A DNA stretch of 64,000 nucleotides from Apiotrichum sp. Y4204 (Eukaryota; Basidiomycota; Tremellomycetes; Trichosporonales; Trichosporonaceae): contig JAMYHL010000033.1 in the NCBI GenBank assembly GCA_025531455.1, positions 62,001 to 126,000 on the forward strand, written 5' to 3'. This document shows positions 35,198 to 45,803 of the stretch, in pieces. A program made the translations under genes and the position numbers. Within the stretch, counting starts at the first letter, position 1. Every line of letters starts with the position of its first letter. The notes under the pieces were generated by a model. That model made no database searches. It saw only the letters and a list, made by a program, of their open reading frames with translations, and was not told where the DNA came from.

Positions 35198-37347
35198 CTA
35201 TCCCTTGAACTTGAGCGGGTCAACTTTACGACCCTTTCCGCGGGCTGCTCCACCGCGCCCCCGTCCCCTTCCACGCCCGCCGCCGCGCTTCGTGAAGTTA
35301 ATGTGCGCGCCCTCCGACACGTCGCCCGACGAGGCCGGAATCGCGGCAATCTTCGGCATCAAGTACGTCGGCACGTGCTTGAGGTGGCTGCTCACGCGGC
35401 CGGCGTGCAGCGGCGCGTCGTGGCGCAGATACGCCAGGTCGAGTGGGTTCGCCGCAAAGTGCTGCTTGAGCTTCTCCGAGTTGAGCAGCTCGCGGCGGAC
35501 CTCTTCGCGGCGCGCGTCCGAGACGCGCTTGGCGGTCACGGAGCGCAGAGCGTCCTCCATACGGTACCGGAATCCTTCGATCTCGCCACGGCGGCCTCCC
35601 CAGTCCCACTCCTTGATGTCGCCTCCTCCCTCGGACTTGACGCGCGCTCGGATGCGCTCAAAGACCGCCTCGTCCTTCGCGGCAGACTTGAGCGAGACGC
35701 CCTTGTCCTTGCCCCACTTGTCCTTGGGCACGACAAACGAGAGGGCGAGACCAGAGTGACCAGCACGAGCAGTACGACCAACGCGGTGGAGGTAGGCGGT
35801 AGCGGTGGTGGGGAGGTCAAAGTTGATGACTGATGACGCGGCCGTGAAGTCGATACCACGCGCCATGGAGTTGCCGCCCTTCTCCCGACGGCGCTTCTTG
35901 GCAGCACCACCAGCGGGAGATGACGCCCGGCGCTTGGAGGGGCCAGCCTCGGCGTTTGCGGGCTTGGTCTCCTTGTCCTCGGCGTCTTCCTCATCATCAT
36001 CATCCTCCTCCTCTTCATCTTCCTCCTCAGCCTCTGCTGCCTCCTCCTCCTCTTCGATCTCCGGCGCAGCCTCGTCGGTAGCAACAACGACGTCGTAGAC
36101 ACCGCGGTTGAACTCTTCGACGACGTGGTATCGACTCGCCAGAGGAAGCTCGGAATTGACGACACAGCACTTGATGCCAAACTGCTCGAGGAAGAGACGG
36201 AGGCGGTACCCGCGCTCAATGTCGTTGACAAAGACAATAGACTTGCCCTTGATGAGCTTGAGCTTGAGCAAAACGTAGATCAACAGGAACTTGTCGCGTT
36301 CAGAGGTGTAGGTGAAGTGCTGGGTGAGGAGGGAAGAGGCGGTGGCCGGCTCGGAGAGAGTAAGAATGGCAGGGTTGCGGAGAATAAGGCCCTTGACATT
36401 CTCAACGTCTTCGCTCAGAGTGGCACTCATGAGGCATCCCTGGACACCGAGCTTGGGAACGAAGCCCATGGCGGGGTCCATGATACGTGTGAGGTCATCC
36501 TTGTGGCCATACGACAAAAGCAGGTCCGCCTCGTCAATTGCAAGGAACGCGAGATGCGAGAGGTCAACCGTTTTGCTCTGAAGAAGGGCGAGCAGCTTTG
36601 TCGGCGTCGCGACAAGAATGTCGGGGTTGTCGTTTACAAGTACACTTTATGATCAGCTTCAGTCACAACGTATGTACAGCTGATAACAAGAAAAGGGTGG
36701 TTCAGAAGGAAGGCAACGGAAGTGTCCACATGGGTTTATGCGCTCTCGGACACCGCCCCGTAGGGCATAACATCCGAAAAATGCTTCATCATAAAGGCAA
36801 AGAGATGGGGAATGAAAGGAGTTGACACTCACCGCTGGACATTGGCACCGCCGGCCGCGACGTTGAGCACCGAGACAAGGTCCTCAGCGTACACAACGAG
36901 GTTCTTGACAAAGTTGGTGACCTGCATGGACAGCTCGCGTGTGGGCACGAGCACCACCGCGCGGGTGACCTGGTAGTCGGGGCTCGCGGGCGTGGTTGCC
37001 TGTATTATTAGCTTTGTATCCTCGTTGTATGCAGCTAACTTACGCCTTTGAGCTCGAGGACACGCTGGACAGCAGGTACGGCGTACGCGGCCGTCTTACC
37101 TGATCCGGTGCGTGCGCGCGCGAGGACATCCTTGCCCTCGAGGAGGAGCGGGATGGCCTTGGCCTGCACAAGTGTGGGGTGCGCAAACTTCTGGTCGGCG
37201 AGTGCGCGGAGCACGCGCGCATCCAGGAGCGTGCTGAATGGCGGGGAGGAGAATGTGAGCTCCGATCTGGGGTTAGCTTGTTGAACAGTAGCTGTGACAG
37301 CTAAGCCGGACTCACTCGAGGAGGGCGTCCGAGACTGTGGGTGCCAT
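35198..37347 (-). CDS. DBP9: ATP-dependent DEAD-box RNA helicase DBP9
   Basis: Nucleolar helicase for 60S ribosome assembly. Minus-strand exons: 37316-37347, 37044-37266, 36833-36999, 35198-36644; 622 aa. Motifs in order are the Q-motif region ([13 protein letters not shown]), Walker [19 protein letters not shown] in [12 protein letters not shown] in [10 protein letters not shown], and [10 protein letters not shown]. Between ATDEA and RGIDF lies an insert of about 70 residues made of a Glu/Asp run then Lys/Arg-rich sequence. An insert at this place is a Dbp9 feature, as is the C-terminal block ending in an RGRGRG basic tail and DPLKFKG. Intron 3 (188 nt) ends with an AAAG acceptor, weaker than the others but required for the frame. 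The long uninterrupted last exon is unusual for this window. Confidence 0.93.
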
Positions 37348-38067
37348 GATGGCTGCCCGTTGTCTTGGATAGAGAGAAGAAGAAGAAGAGAAAAGAGGGG
37401 TGTTGGGGATGAAGAGAGAAAGAGCTGAGGATGTCGTCGTCTTGCCTGTTCGCACCATCAAATCTCTCGTCTCTCCATTCCTACAGCAAAAAAAGTTAAC
37501 AGCGTCAAGATCGGTGCGAGAAGAGCAATCACGTGATACAAATCTTATCACGCTATTGCTGCAAATAAACACGTCATTAGGCCGGGCCCGCCCCCAAGAC
37601 TTTTACACGGCCAACTCATCCTTCTTGCTCAGGATGTTTGTCGATGTGCGCCTTGACGGCCGTACAGTTACAAAGTCATCAAACGGAATGACATGCAAAG
37701 CAGAGTATGAACAAAGGGTATGCTGGCACATCTGGCTACTCACTTCCCAGCCTCTGCTCCCCAAAGTTTCCCCGTCTCCCCTCCTCCCAGAGGTGCTAGC
37801 GGGGAAAAAGCAATGACCGAGGATTGAACTCGGGACCAACAGATGGTTACGGACTCGCCGTTGCAATCTGCTACTCTACCGCTGAGCTATCACTGCCGCC
37901 TTCAGCAATTCCGGGCGTGCAGCACGCGTCGAGAGGCGCGCAGCGACGCTCCTAGGACGCCTATACAGACGGGGGACGGTCGAGAGTCAGTCGGCACTTG
38001 GCACGTCAGTAAAATGAGCTTCAGAGCGTCAACACACCCGGAGCGAATGAATATTCTACATCGTACA
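37348..38067. other. Intergenic region holding tRNA-Cys
   Basis: 5' flank of DBP9 and 3' flank of TIP41. Apart from the tRNA at 37809-37896 no gene is supported. Confidence 0.55.
37809..37896 (-). tRNA. tRNA-Cys: tRNA-Cys (GCA) with a 16-nt intron
   Basis: On the minus strand the acceptor GCAGTGA pairs with TCATTGC, the D arm is GCTCAGCGGTAGAGT, and the T arm is CCGAG-TTCAATC-CTCGG. The anticodon stem GCAGA/TCTGT closes the loop TTGCAA-A, giving anticodon GCA (37862-37864). A 16-nt intron (37845-37860) follows base 37. The anticodon arm GCAGATTGCAA and the TCTGTTGGTCC continuation match fungal tRNA-Cys. Confidence 0.92.
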
Positions 38068-39162
38068 CTATACACTCGATACCGGGAGGGTCAGTACCTC
38101 GACACGCTTCCCGAGGCCCGGCCACGGCTTCTTTGTTGCCGGCGGCGCGTCCGGGTCCGGGGGTGCGGTGGTCATGGCCGCGAGCTGGCCGAGCGTCGCG
38201 TACACAAAGTTCGGGTCGGCGAGAGGTGAGAGGTCGTCGCGTTTCTCCAGACGCTGCGGTTGTGATCAGCAAGAGATGTGACGGGCGCTTGCCATCTCCG
38301 GAGTGCAGGACTCACCGCTTTGACGGCCGCATACTCGGCCTCGAGCCCCGAGCATTCCCTCACGACCTCGGTGCTCCCGAACGCATGGTACATCCGCACA
38401 TCGAAAATGCGGAAGAGCACGTTGTCGACGCGGAGGAAGAGGCGCGCGAGGATGAAGAACGAGTGCGGCATCACACGGATGCGCACGTGCAGGATACTCT
38501 CGCCGTTGTCGTGCAGCTCGTCCTCGAAGAGCGGGACGTCGTCGTAGAACAGAATGCGGTCCAAAATCGGGTCCTGCCGCGCGAGAAGCGGCATCGGTAT
38601 CGCGTGCGTGTGCGTCTCCGTGAACTGCCATCAGAGGTGAACCGCCCCAGAACGCACCTCGCTCCCGCTCGTATGTCCCGCGTATGTCGTCGAGAACGTC
38701 CAGTCGTGCGGCCTTACAGGCTTGATACTAAGGGGCACGTCTGAAAGCATAGTCGTCGCAGATCTACCATCAGTAATACCCACTCGACTCCACTCACCGT
38801 CCCTTGCTCCACGTCTCGGCCATGGAGACGAGCACACCTCCACCGACGCGCTCCTCCCACCCCTCGCCGACCGCGACTGCGCGGAGCGCCTCGCGGGCGT
38901 CGAACGAAATGCGCACCCCGCTGCTGTGTTCGAGGACCAGCGAGTTGTTCCCAAACGTCATCTCGGGCAGCGGGAGGCTGAGCTCCTTCTCGCACGCCTC
39001 AATCTCGGCATTGTTCAGGATCGGGCGCTTCGCACTCGTGATCACCCAGTCGCCGACGCGCACCTGCGTGCCGTGCGGCATGTCGCGCAGCTCAAACGGT
39101 GGCGTAGGTGTAGGCGCTACTGCTGCCTGCATGTGTGGTGCGGTCGTTAATGGATGGGACAT
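38068..39162 (-). CDS. TIP41: TIP41-like PP2A-family phosphatase regulator
   Basis: Conserved regulator that binds PP2A-type catalytic subunits and Tap42 and acts in TOR signalling. Minus-strand exons: 39162-38798, 38763-38658, 38624-38316, 38253-38068; 321 aa. Family motifs visible are DWVITSAKRPILN, ELSLPLPEMTFGNNSL, the PHDWTFSTTYAG block, DPILDRILFYDDVPLFEDEL, MPHSFFILARLFLRVDNVLFR and DVRMYHAFGS. Introns are 33-62 nt and all phases match. The C-terminal 50 residues (after ATLGQLAAM) are Pro/Lys-rich and variable. Its classical partners include PP4-type phosphatases, and PP4C lies at the left end of the window. An A/T homopolymer tract lies upstream. Confidence 0.93.
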
Positions 39163-40196
39163 TGTGGGTGGTGAGGAAGTCAGGACTGATGAACGCAGAG
39201 ATTGTATTGATCTATTGCTCGGATCTTGGCAGCAGTCGTCATCGCGGGGCAGGCCGGAGGTATTTCCGCCCACTGCAATCGGCTTGGAGGGTACAATTCC
39301 CCTCGATTCCATCATGTCCGAGACGCACAGACCACCAGCATGCTCGGAGCTGTCGTGCAGCAGTAACGACACGGCCGCGGTAGCAGGTCGTACTGGAAGG
39401 AGCCCTGCGACCTGTTGTCACCGTGTTCGATTCCATCCCCCCGACATGGAATCGGAGGCGCGAATGATCCAAGTTTTTGTGGAATCGAGGTTCTGGTGGC
39501 CTGGTGGCATGGTGGCATCTCGACGCGTTTGTTTTTTCGTTTTTTTTTTTTTTTTCTCTTTTTTCTTCGGTGTGTGGTTTTTTTTTTTTTTTTTCTTGTT
39601 TTTTTTTTTTTTTCAACGCGTTAAAGCGAGCAGCCAAAGCGCTGAATCTGCTTGAAGAGAGAGCGAGAATATGAGACAGTGTAAGATTGTCCTTGTGAGG
39701 GGGGTATTGGCTGGACTAGGGCACCATGCACCTTGAGAAGTGTTGCAATGTGGCATCTCAAAGCCCCATGGCCCAAAGCCTGATGATCCGACCATCGTCA
39801 CTGGGGGCTGCAGACCACCCGTTGACCGGAGATAGGTTGTGAGTATACTTTGGAGGGTTACCGTGGTGCCGGTTCAACGATGAGAACCCAGACTTCGAGT
39901 AACGAGAGGACCAGGTGTGATGACCATGTTCCGGTGTGCATAATGTTTCGAGAAGCATTCGTTCTTATTTCAGATGTATGTACGTTCTTGAGATAATTTG
40001 GAACGTCTTGCACCTGGGCGAGTGCTGGGACCAGATGGTAAAATTGGACGCAGATTCATCACACTGTGCTTGTCTCCAGTCGAAGAAATGCAGATGTATA
40101 GTGCTTTACGACTTGTAGCGCATGTTCAAACCGTGCGAGAAATCGGAGATCAAAGCTCCTCACGGCCCACAACTCGGCTAAAATCCATGATAAAAA
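39163..40196. promoter_or_regulatory. TIP41 upstream region / Nudix 3' flank
   Basis: 1.0 kb, with the TIP41 promoter in its left part. The poly(dT) tract is the only outstanding feature; open frames crossing it are artefacts of the homopolymer. Confidence 0.5.
39530..39613. repeat. Poly(dA:dT) tract
   Basis: About 84 bases that are almost entirely T on the plus strand, with a few C/G interruptions, about 370 bases upstream of TIP41. Long dA:dT tracts exclude nucleosomes in fungal promoters; that role here is inference. It is also a poor region for sequence accuracy. Confidence 0.85.
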
Positions 40197-41395
40197 CTAC
40201 AACTTGGCCTTGTCCTCCTTGCCATCGACATCGGCGTCCTCCCACTCCTTGAGCCACCCGCACGCTTCGACTGCGCGCCGGAGCGGCCCGCCGCGCACGA
40301 GCACCTCGCGCCTCACCCGCGACGCGAGGCTCACCTGTCCCGGTGCGTTCACCGTAAATGTCGGGGCGCGGTCGTAGCCCACCATCGCGGCATGGACGAG
40401 CATGCCCCTGGAGGTTAGTAATCCTGCAGCTTTATCTGCCTATCGCTAGCTCACGCAGTAAGACCATACACGGGGCGCACGCCGCCGCCCTCACGGCCCG
40501 TGAGGAAACGGTGCATGCGTACCGGCGAGGCACCCCACTCAATATCGCGGTACTGGTAGTACGCGCCGTCTCGCCCGCCAATCTCCGCGCCGTGCGGGTT
40601 GGGTTCTGCGTAGCTTGGAAGTCCGGGGGCGGGGAGGTCAGACGGAATAGGGTGTGTCGCGGTGCGGGCCTTGAGGCGGTCCGAGAAGCCAAAGTTCCAC
40701 CCGGGGATGTCTTGCGGGCGGTCGTAGAGGAAGGCGGCGAGCGGCATTGAGAAGAGGAACTCGACCTCGGCAGGGTTCAGCACCGGGTTTATCGTATTGT
40801 CGACGGCGAGGAAGACCACCCTGCTGTCAGGATGAATAAGTATGTCTCTCACGGAGTGACAATCAGCTGGTTGCCCGCCAAAAACGGGTCGAGGAGACAC
40901 AGACACCGCACGCGCTCCTTGTCGATCGGAAGGCCGATCTGTGATGAGCTCAGCAAACATCGATTAGCTCACTTCCTCGAAAGCCTCGCGCCGCTGGTGG
41001 TCAGCATCGTCCAACAGCCACACCCACCGCTGTGCCCTCTTCGTCCTCATCGCCGTCCTCGTATTTGCCCCCTGGGAGCGCCGTGTCGTGCGCGTACGTC
41101 CGCAGGTCGCCGGAGCGGGTAGAGAGCACGACGTACAGGTCTCCCTTGCGGCCGACAAACAAACTGGGGTGAGTGACGGGCTTATTGCAGCGGCTCAAGC
41201 TTCCAGACACACATTATTGCCACAGCGGCGGTCCGACTGCGCGGCACGGGAAACGGGAACGGCGTGCGCTTGTACTCTGTGAAGCGATACAGGCATCTGG
41301 CATCAGGGGGGTACCTGGGGTGGGACGGACTGAAGGGACTCGGGCTTGAGTGGGAGAAGGAGGTTCTCGATCGGCTCGGGGTTGCGTGGCGACAT
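40197..41395 (-). CDS. Nudix hydrolase, coenzyme A diphosphatase-like (PCD1/NUDT7 group)
   Basis: Minus-strand exons: 41315-41395, 41213-41274, 41028-41163, 40973-40993 (21 nt), 40853-40938, 40455-40820, 40197-40407; 320 aa. The Nudix box is assembled across two introns from LPGGKYEDGDEDEEGTA, RREAFEE and IGLPIDKERV, which fits the REx2EExG(L/I) core. It is preceded by SRTAAVAII and GDLYVVLSTRSGDLRTYAHD, as in CoA/acyl-CoA pyrophosphatases that act in peroxisomes. Introns of 32-40 nt are among the shortest in the window. The first intron (41275-41314) must use the second AG of a CAGAG acceptor to keep frame, so residues 27-30 are the least certain part. The C-terminus KEDKAKL resembles a peroxisomal PTS1 signal only loosely (KL end). 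Confidence 0.85.
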
Positions 41396-41883
41396 GGTGG
41401 GACCCGCGTTAGAAGTGAGAGACGCGAGGAGAGAGGAGAGAAGAATGGAGTGGTGAGATGGGAACGGCGAGACGTGACCGACGACGTCGTGGGTGGATTG
41501 TTGGTGGGGTTTGTTGTTGCCGGTCCAGGGCCGGACATAGCCGATGCTGAGAGGGTGGCGATGGACCAAGTTTGCTCACGAAGAGGACTGCAGATGGAAA
41601 TGTTGTTGAGAGGTGCAGAGGTCAAACCCGTCCACTACACACAGCTGGCATGTGAACGTCTCAGAGCCGACATCGTCGACCGGCTCGCATCACCATCCGG
41701 ACGGTCAAGTTCTCTGATCAATGCCCATTGAGCTCGACGGTTATTCACTTGTGGTCGTCATCCCGCGTGTTGCGGAGATCCACCACTCTCCGTCCAAGCC
41801 ACGTCAGAGTGCGGTGCCAGCCGCGACCTGGAACAGAACATGAACAGCATGAATCGCAGTCCGTACACTGTCCACACCACGAC
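41396..41883. promoter_or_regulatory. Divergent promoter between Nudix hydrolase and YOS9
   Basis: 488 bases between divergent start codons. No TATA-like element or repeat stands out, and no coding sequence is supported. Confidence 0.5.
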
Positions 41884-43519
41884 ATGCTATCCCGACCACT
41901 ACTATTACTCACGCTCCTCCCGCTCCTCGCGCTCGCGGGGGGCCTGCAGGACCTGGCCGCGTATCCAAAGTACGACGTGGTGTTTCTGAACGAGCACCCG
42001 CTGAGCGCGAGCGACGCCGCGCGCGCCCGCGACGACGCACGGGACGGCGTGCTTCGCGACGACGACTTTCTCGATGCCCGGCCCCGCGCGCGGGGTGCGA
42101 TTTCGGAAAAGGGCGAACTGGAGAACAGGGGAGAGCAAGGAGAATCCAGTGAGGGGCGGGAACACGGTGTCGAGCTCGTCGACATGCAGTTTGTCCACCA
42201 GGGAGATACCGTCCCGCACGCGTACCTCTGTGCTCTGCCAAGCATGAACGCGACGGCCGACCAGACAAAAGAGACGGAGGAGCCACACGACGAGCCGCTC
42301 CCTGATGCCGCGGCCAGCTGGCGCGCCCTCAGCCACCTCGACGGGCACTGCCTGTACCTCCGCCACCGGTGGTTTACCTACTCGTGAGCTGCCTTCCACG
42401 GCTTTCCCAGCTCACACCAGATACTGCCACAACCGCGAGATCCGGCAGTTCCACGAGGCGCCACAGACGTCCCTCCCGCCGCCGGAGGGCGTGACGCCGC
42501 AGGAGGACCCGGCGCACGACAGCTATACCCTCGGCTACGCGCACCCGCCCGATGGCAAGGCGGCGAAGGGGAAGGGCAAGCGGCGGAAGAAGGGCAGCAG
42601 CGAGGAGCACGACCTCGCGCCGGAACAGACCGCGACCTTTGGCGTTGGCCCCGCGTCGCGATACCTCGTTCAGCGGTGGACGGACGGGACGCGGTGCGAC
42701 AAGACGGGCCGCCCGCGCGAGGTCGAGGTACAGGTCCACTGCAGCATGACCTCTGGCGACGCGATTTACATGATCAAAGAAGTCGAGATCTGCAAGTACG
42801 TCGTCGTGATCCACTCGCCGCACCTCTGCTCCCTGCCTGGGTTCCGGCCGCAGACGGCCGACGACGTCGTGCCCGCCCCGATACGCTGTCGCGAGGTGAT
42901 GAGCGACGAGGACTTTGCGCACTGGGAGAGCGCGCCGCGGGAGCAGGAGCGCGAGATACTCCGGATCGGCGAGCGGGAGCGTGCCGAGGCTGTCCAGGCT
43001 GCGGAGGATGCCGCCAAGGCGCGGGACACGGACACGGCCAAGACAAAACCGAAGGCGAAGAGCAAGGCCCACAAGGACCACAAAGACCAGGATAACAAGG
43101 TCAAGGTCAAGTTTATGGACGGCGCTCCCGGCTCGCTCGGTGACCTCGAGGGCGTGGAGCAGATGACTTTCGACCTCAGCGATCCGGAGTCACGGCGCAA
43201 GATGGCAGAACACATTGCGGACGCGATGGGGCTGGGCGAGGAGCTCGAGCCGAAGGAGGTCGAGGAGGAAGAGGAGCTGACGCTGGAGGAGCGGATGGCG
43301 AAGCTCGGGGAGCAGTTTATGGGCTTTACGGTCGGCGAGGACGGCGAGGTGCAGCAGATTGGCGTGGATGACCCGAATGCCGCGCGCAAGGCGCTGCTCA
43401 CTGCCCTCATTGCCAAGATGAAGGAGGAGTTGGCGGAGCTGGCTGTCGACGAGGAGGAGGCCGAGCCCGAGAAGAAGCGGGGTGAGCGCGGCGAGCGGGG
43501 CGTGCGGGACGAGCTCTAG
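41884..43519 (+). CDS. YOS9: ER lectin YOS9/OS-9 (MRH domain)
   Basis: ER-lumenal lectin that recognises trimmed N-glycans on misfolded proteins and passes them to the Hrd1 ligase (ERAD). Exons 41884-42383 and 42421-43519; 532 aa. The signal peptide is MLSRPLLLLTLLPLLALAGG. The MRH (mannose-6-phosphate receptor homology) domain starts near GHCLYLRHRWFTYSYCHNREI and continues with LGYAH, RYLVQRWTDGTRCDKTGRPR, EVQVHCSM and VVIHSPHLCSLPGF, containing the expected Cys, Gln, Arg and Glu positions. The C-terminal third is charged and probably coiled-coil/disordered. The protein ends in RDEL, a form of the HDEL/KDEL ER-retention signal, as in yeast Yos9. A Lys/Gly-rich insert (GKAAKGKGKRRKKG) splits the MRH domain. 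Confidence 0.92.
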
Positions 43520-43927
43520 CATATGTATCAGATAGCATTGGTGGGGCACGGGCCGCGGCGACTCACGCGAGCATGCTACTTGGCCACTCGGGCGACATGG
43601 ACGACTCACGCGACTCCTTCAGAGTGACTCGAAGAACAATATCCTGGTCGTCTCCGCTGACGCGACACTACACATAGAACCCTCACAATAACCCACAACC
43701 AACACGCATTCCCTCCACTCCCAGTATTGACAGTTAGATGCATACACAGTCCCAACAGGCAAGAGGCAGAGGCGGTTGGACGCGACAGACAGGGGTGGAA
43801 GGGGGGGCGATGAGGCCCGGCCGGGCGGTGCCGCACACAGCGCGACTCAAAGCTACTGTACGGTTTCGCGGGGCTCGGTACATAGAAAGGAAAATGACAG
43901 GCGGGATCTGGAGTGTTTCTCGTTTCT
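43520..43927. other. Convergent intergenic region
   Basis: About 400 bases between the 3' ends of YOS9 and EMG1. Nothing was seen beyond unique sequence. Confidence 0.55.
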
Positions 43928-45309
43928 CTAGACAATATCCCACAGCTCCTCCATTGCACAGCAGAACTTGCCGCACGCGACAGACGCCGAGAGCGAATAG
44001 TCTGAGATGGAGATTTTCTGGTCGACATACGCGTCCGCAAAGTTGTCAGGACCGCGCGCCATCGCGCCGACAAAGACTGCGATCGAGTGCGACTCGGGAA
44101 GCGTGGGCAGGAACTGGGACAGGCGGACGGTCGGCGCGTCGCCGGAGAGGGCTGGTGTCAGAGTGAAACCACAGACACGACCTACTGAGCTTGATGGTGT
44201 TGGTCGGGAAGTGGTCGGTCACGGGGTTCTTGATTACGCGAAGGAGCTTCTCCGAGCCCTGCACGCCGCGGATCGACAGCTTGTGGAGCAGCTGGACTGA
44301 AGGGTTAGCAAGACGTGTTACGAAGGGTGCGCCCCCCCCCCACTCACCCATCAGACCCGAGAAACGCTTAAAAGTACGAGGTATCCTGACGCTGGGGTTG
44401 ACCTCGATGAGCACGCCCTTAGCGGTGTGGATGTACACCTGGAGGAGGCCGGCCTTGTTGAGCGGCGAGTCGAGCAGGGTGAGCAGACACTGGTGAGTGA
44501 TATCCGGGCGTGCGTCCGCAATGTCCCGCCCCGTCTTGGCGAGGATGCCCTGGTGGTCGTCGCAGTTCAGCAGCGCGTACTTTGCCTCCTTGCCCGCAGA
44601 GTTCTTTCCGCCAGAGCCAGACGAGACGCGGTATGCCTCGAGACATGCCTGTGGTGTGAGCTTATGCGATTGGGTTAGGGGACGTGAAGGGAGAATGCTG
44701 TTTGTCGAGGGGGGATGATTGTTTGTCATTCCACCCAGATCAAGTGCGCCCCGGCGAGGTCTTGTCCATCAGGTCTTCACGCACGCCGGATACGGGCCCA
44801 CAATCACGTCGTCGGGCAGCATCACACGAGCACACAGATAGTCTCCTCTGCTCCTACTCCCCTCATTCCCGGCACTTCTCCCTCCAGATTCAACCCACCT
44901 GGCTAAGCACGACAATAAGCCTGCGCCGGTTCTCCTTCTCCTCTCCGCTCTTCGCCGTCGTCGCCGCCTGGGGCACGAAATTTGCCGCCGGCGCCGCGCG
45001 CCGCGAGTTTGGCAGCGGGCGGGTAACTCTCGAGGCGGAGACGGCGGCGGAGAGCTGTGCGCGCGCAGCCGGGTCCAGCTCCGCTGCCCCCCGGTGCCCG
45101 TGAACCTGACCCGGCACGTCGCCCTCCGTCTTGACCACCACGGCGGGGGGCATCTCGGCGTCCTCTTCCGGCTCGAAGTCGGGTTCGAGCTGTGCCGCGC
45201 GCGGCTGGAAGACGGGTGCGTCGGCGCTCATCTTGGAGGTCTTGGGGTTTGGGGAGGCGGCGGCGTGGGAGGCGCGCCGCTTTGGCGGACTCGAGGAGCG
45301 GGCGGGCAT
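43928..45309 (-). CDS. EMG1: rRNA pseudouridine N1-methyltransferase EMG1/NEP1
   Basis: SPOUT-fold enzyme that methylates the hypermodified pseudouridine of 18S rRNA and is needed for 40S assembly. Minus-strand exons: 44899-45309, 44348-44648, 44186-44296, 43928-44151; 348 aa. Motifs are [64 protein letters not shown], and the C-terminal [19 protein letters not shown] with WDIV. The catalytic core begins near residue 128. The 127 residues before it are extra compared with about 250-aa family members and are Ala/Pro/Glu-rich. Internal ATGs (for example MSADAPVF) could be alternative starts. Intron 1 is 250 nt; the others are 34-51 nt. Confidence 0.93.
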
Positions 45310-45803
45310 GATGAGAGTGGGACTAGGGGTTGTTGAGGGGTATGCAGTGCTCTGTTTGGTCGAGGTTGTAGAGGTTTGTGATTGTGAGGGCCAGAGATGT
45401 CAGTCTGTCTTTGAACATTTCGCGAAATAGCAAACCTGCCAGAGCCTAGAGCCAGACTCTGCCATGCGCGCCAGGGACAGGCCGGCGGGAACAAACCCGG
45501 ACCCAGCAAATTTCAACTGCACCAGCAGCCATGGCAATGGCATGCCGCAATGCCCATCCCCGAGATACATCCAGTGCTGCCAGACTGCATATCCGAGCAC
45601 CGCCGAGCAACCAACGCCGATGAACGTCTGCTGTGCATTCTCCCGTCTGACAGATGCGGCGACACGCGCGCGGGCTATGCATACCACAACTGTCCGCTCA
45701 CTGCTTCCTGCTCAAACTCCGCGATCCACACTCTCTCGCATTTGCAACCTCTGCAGCACGGTCCACGTCCCACACATGCATCCACCTATACAAACGCACG
45801 CGC
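45310..45803. promoter_or_regulatory. EMG1 upstream region / uL4 3' flank
   Basis: About 490 bases containing the EMG1 promoter and the uL4 terminator. No coding sequence is supported. Confidence 0.5.

Noticed and set aside
40197..40230. PTS1 peroxisomal signal at the Nudix C-terminus
   Set aside because: The protein ends AKL, which only loosely fits S/A-K/R-L rules in context; not claimed as a feature.
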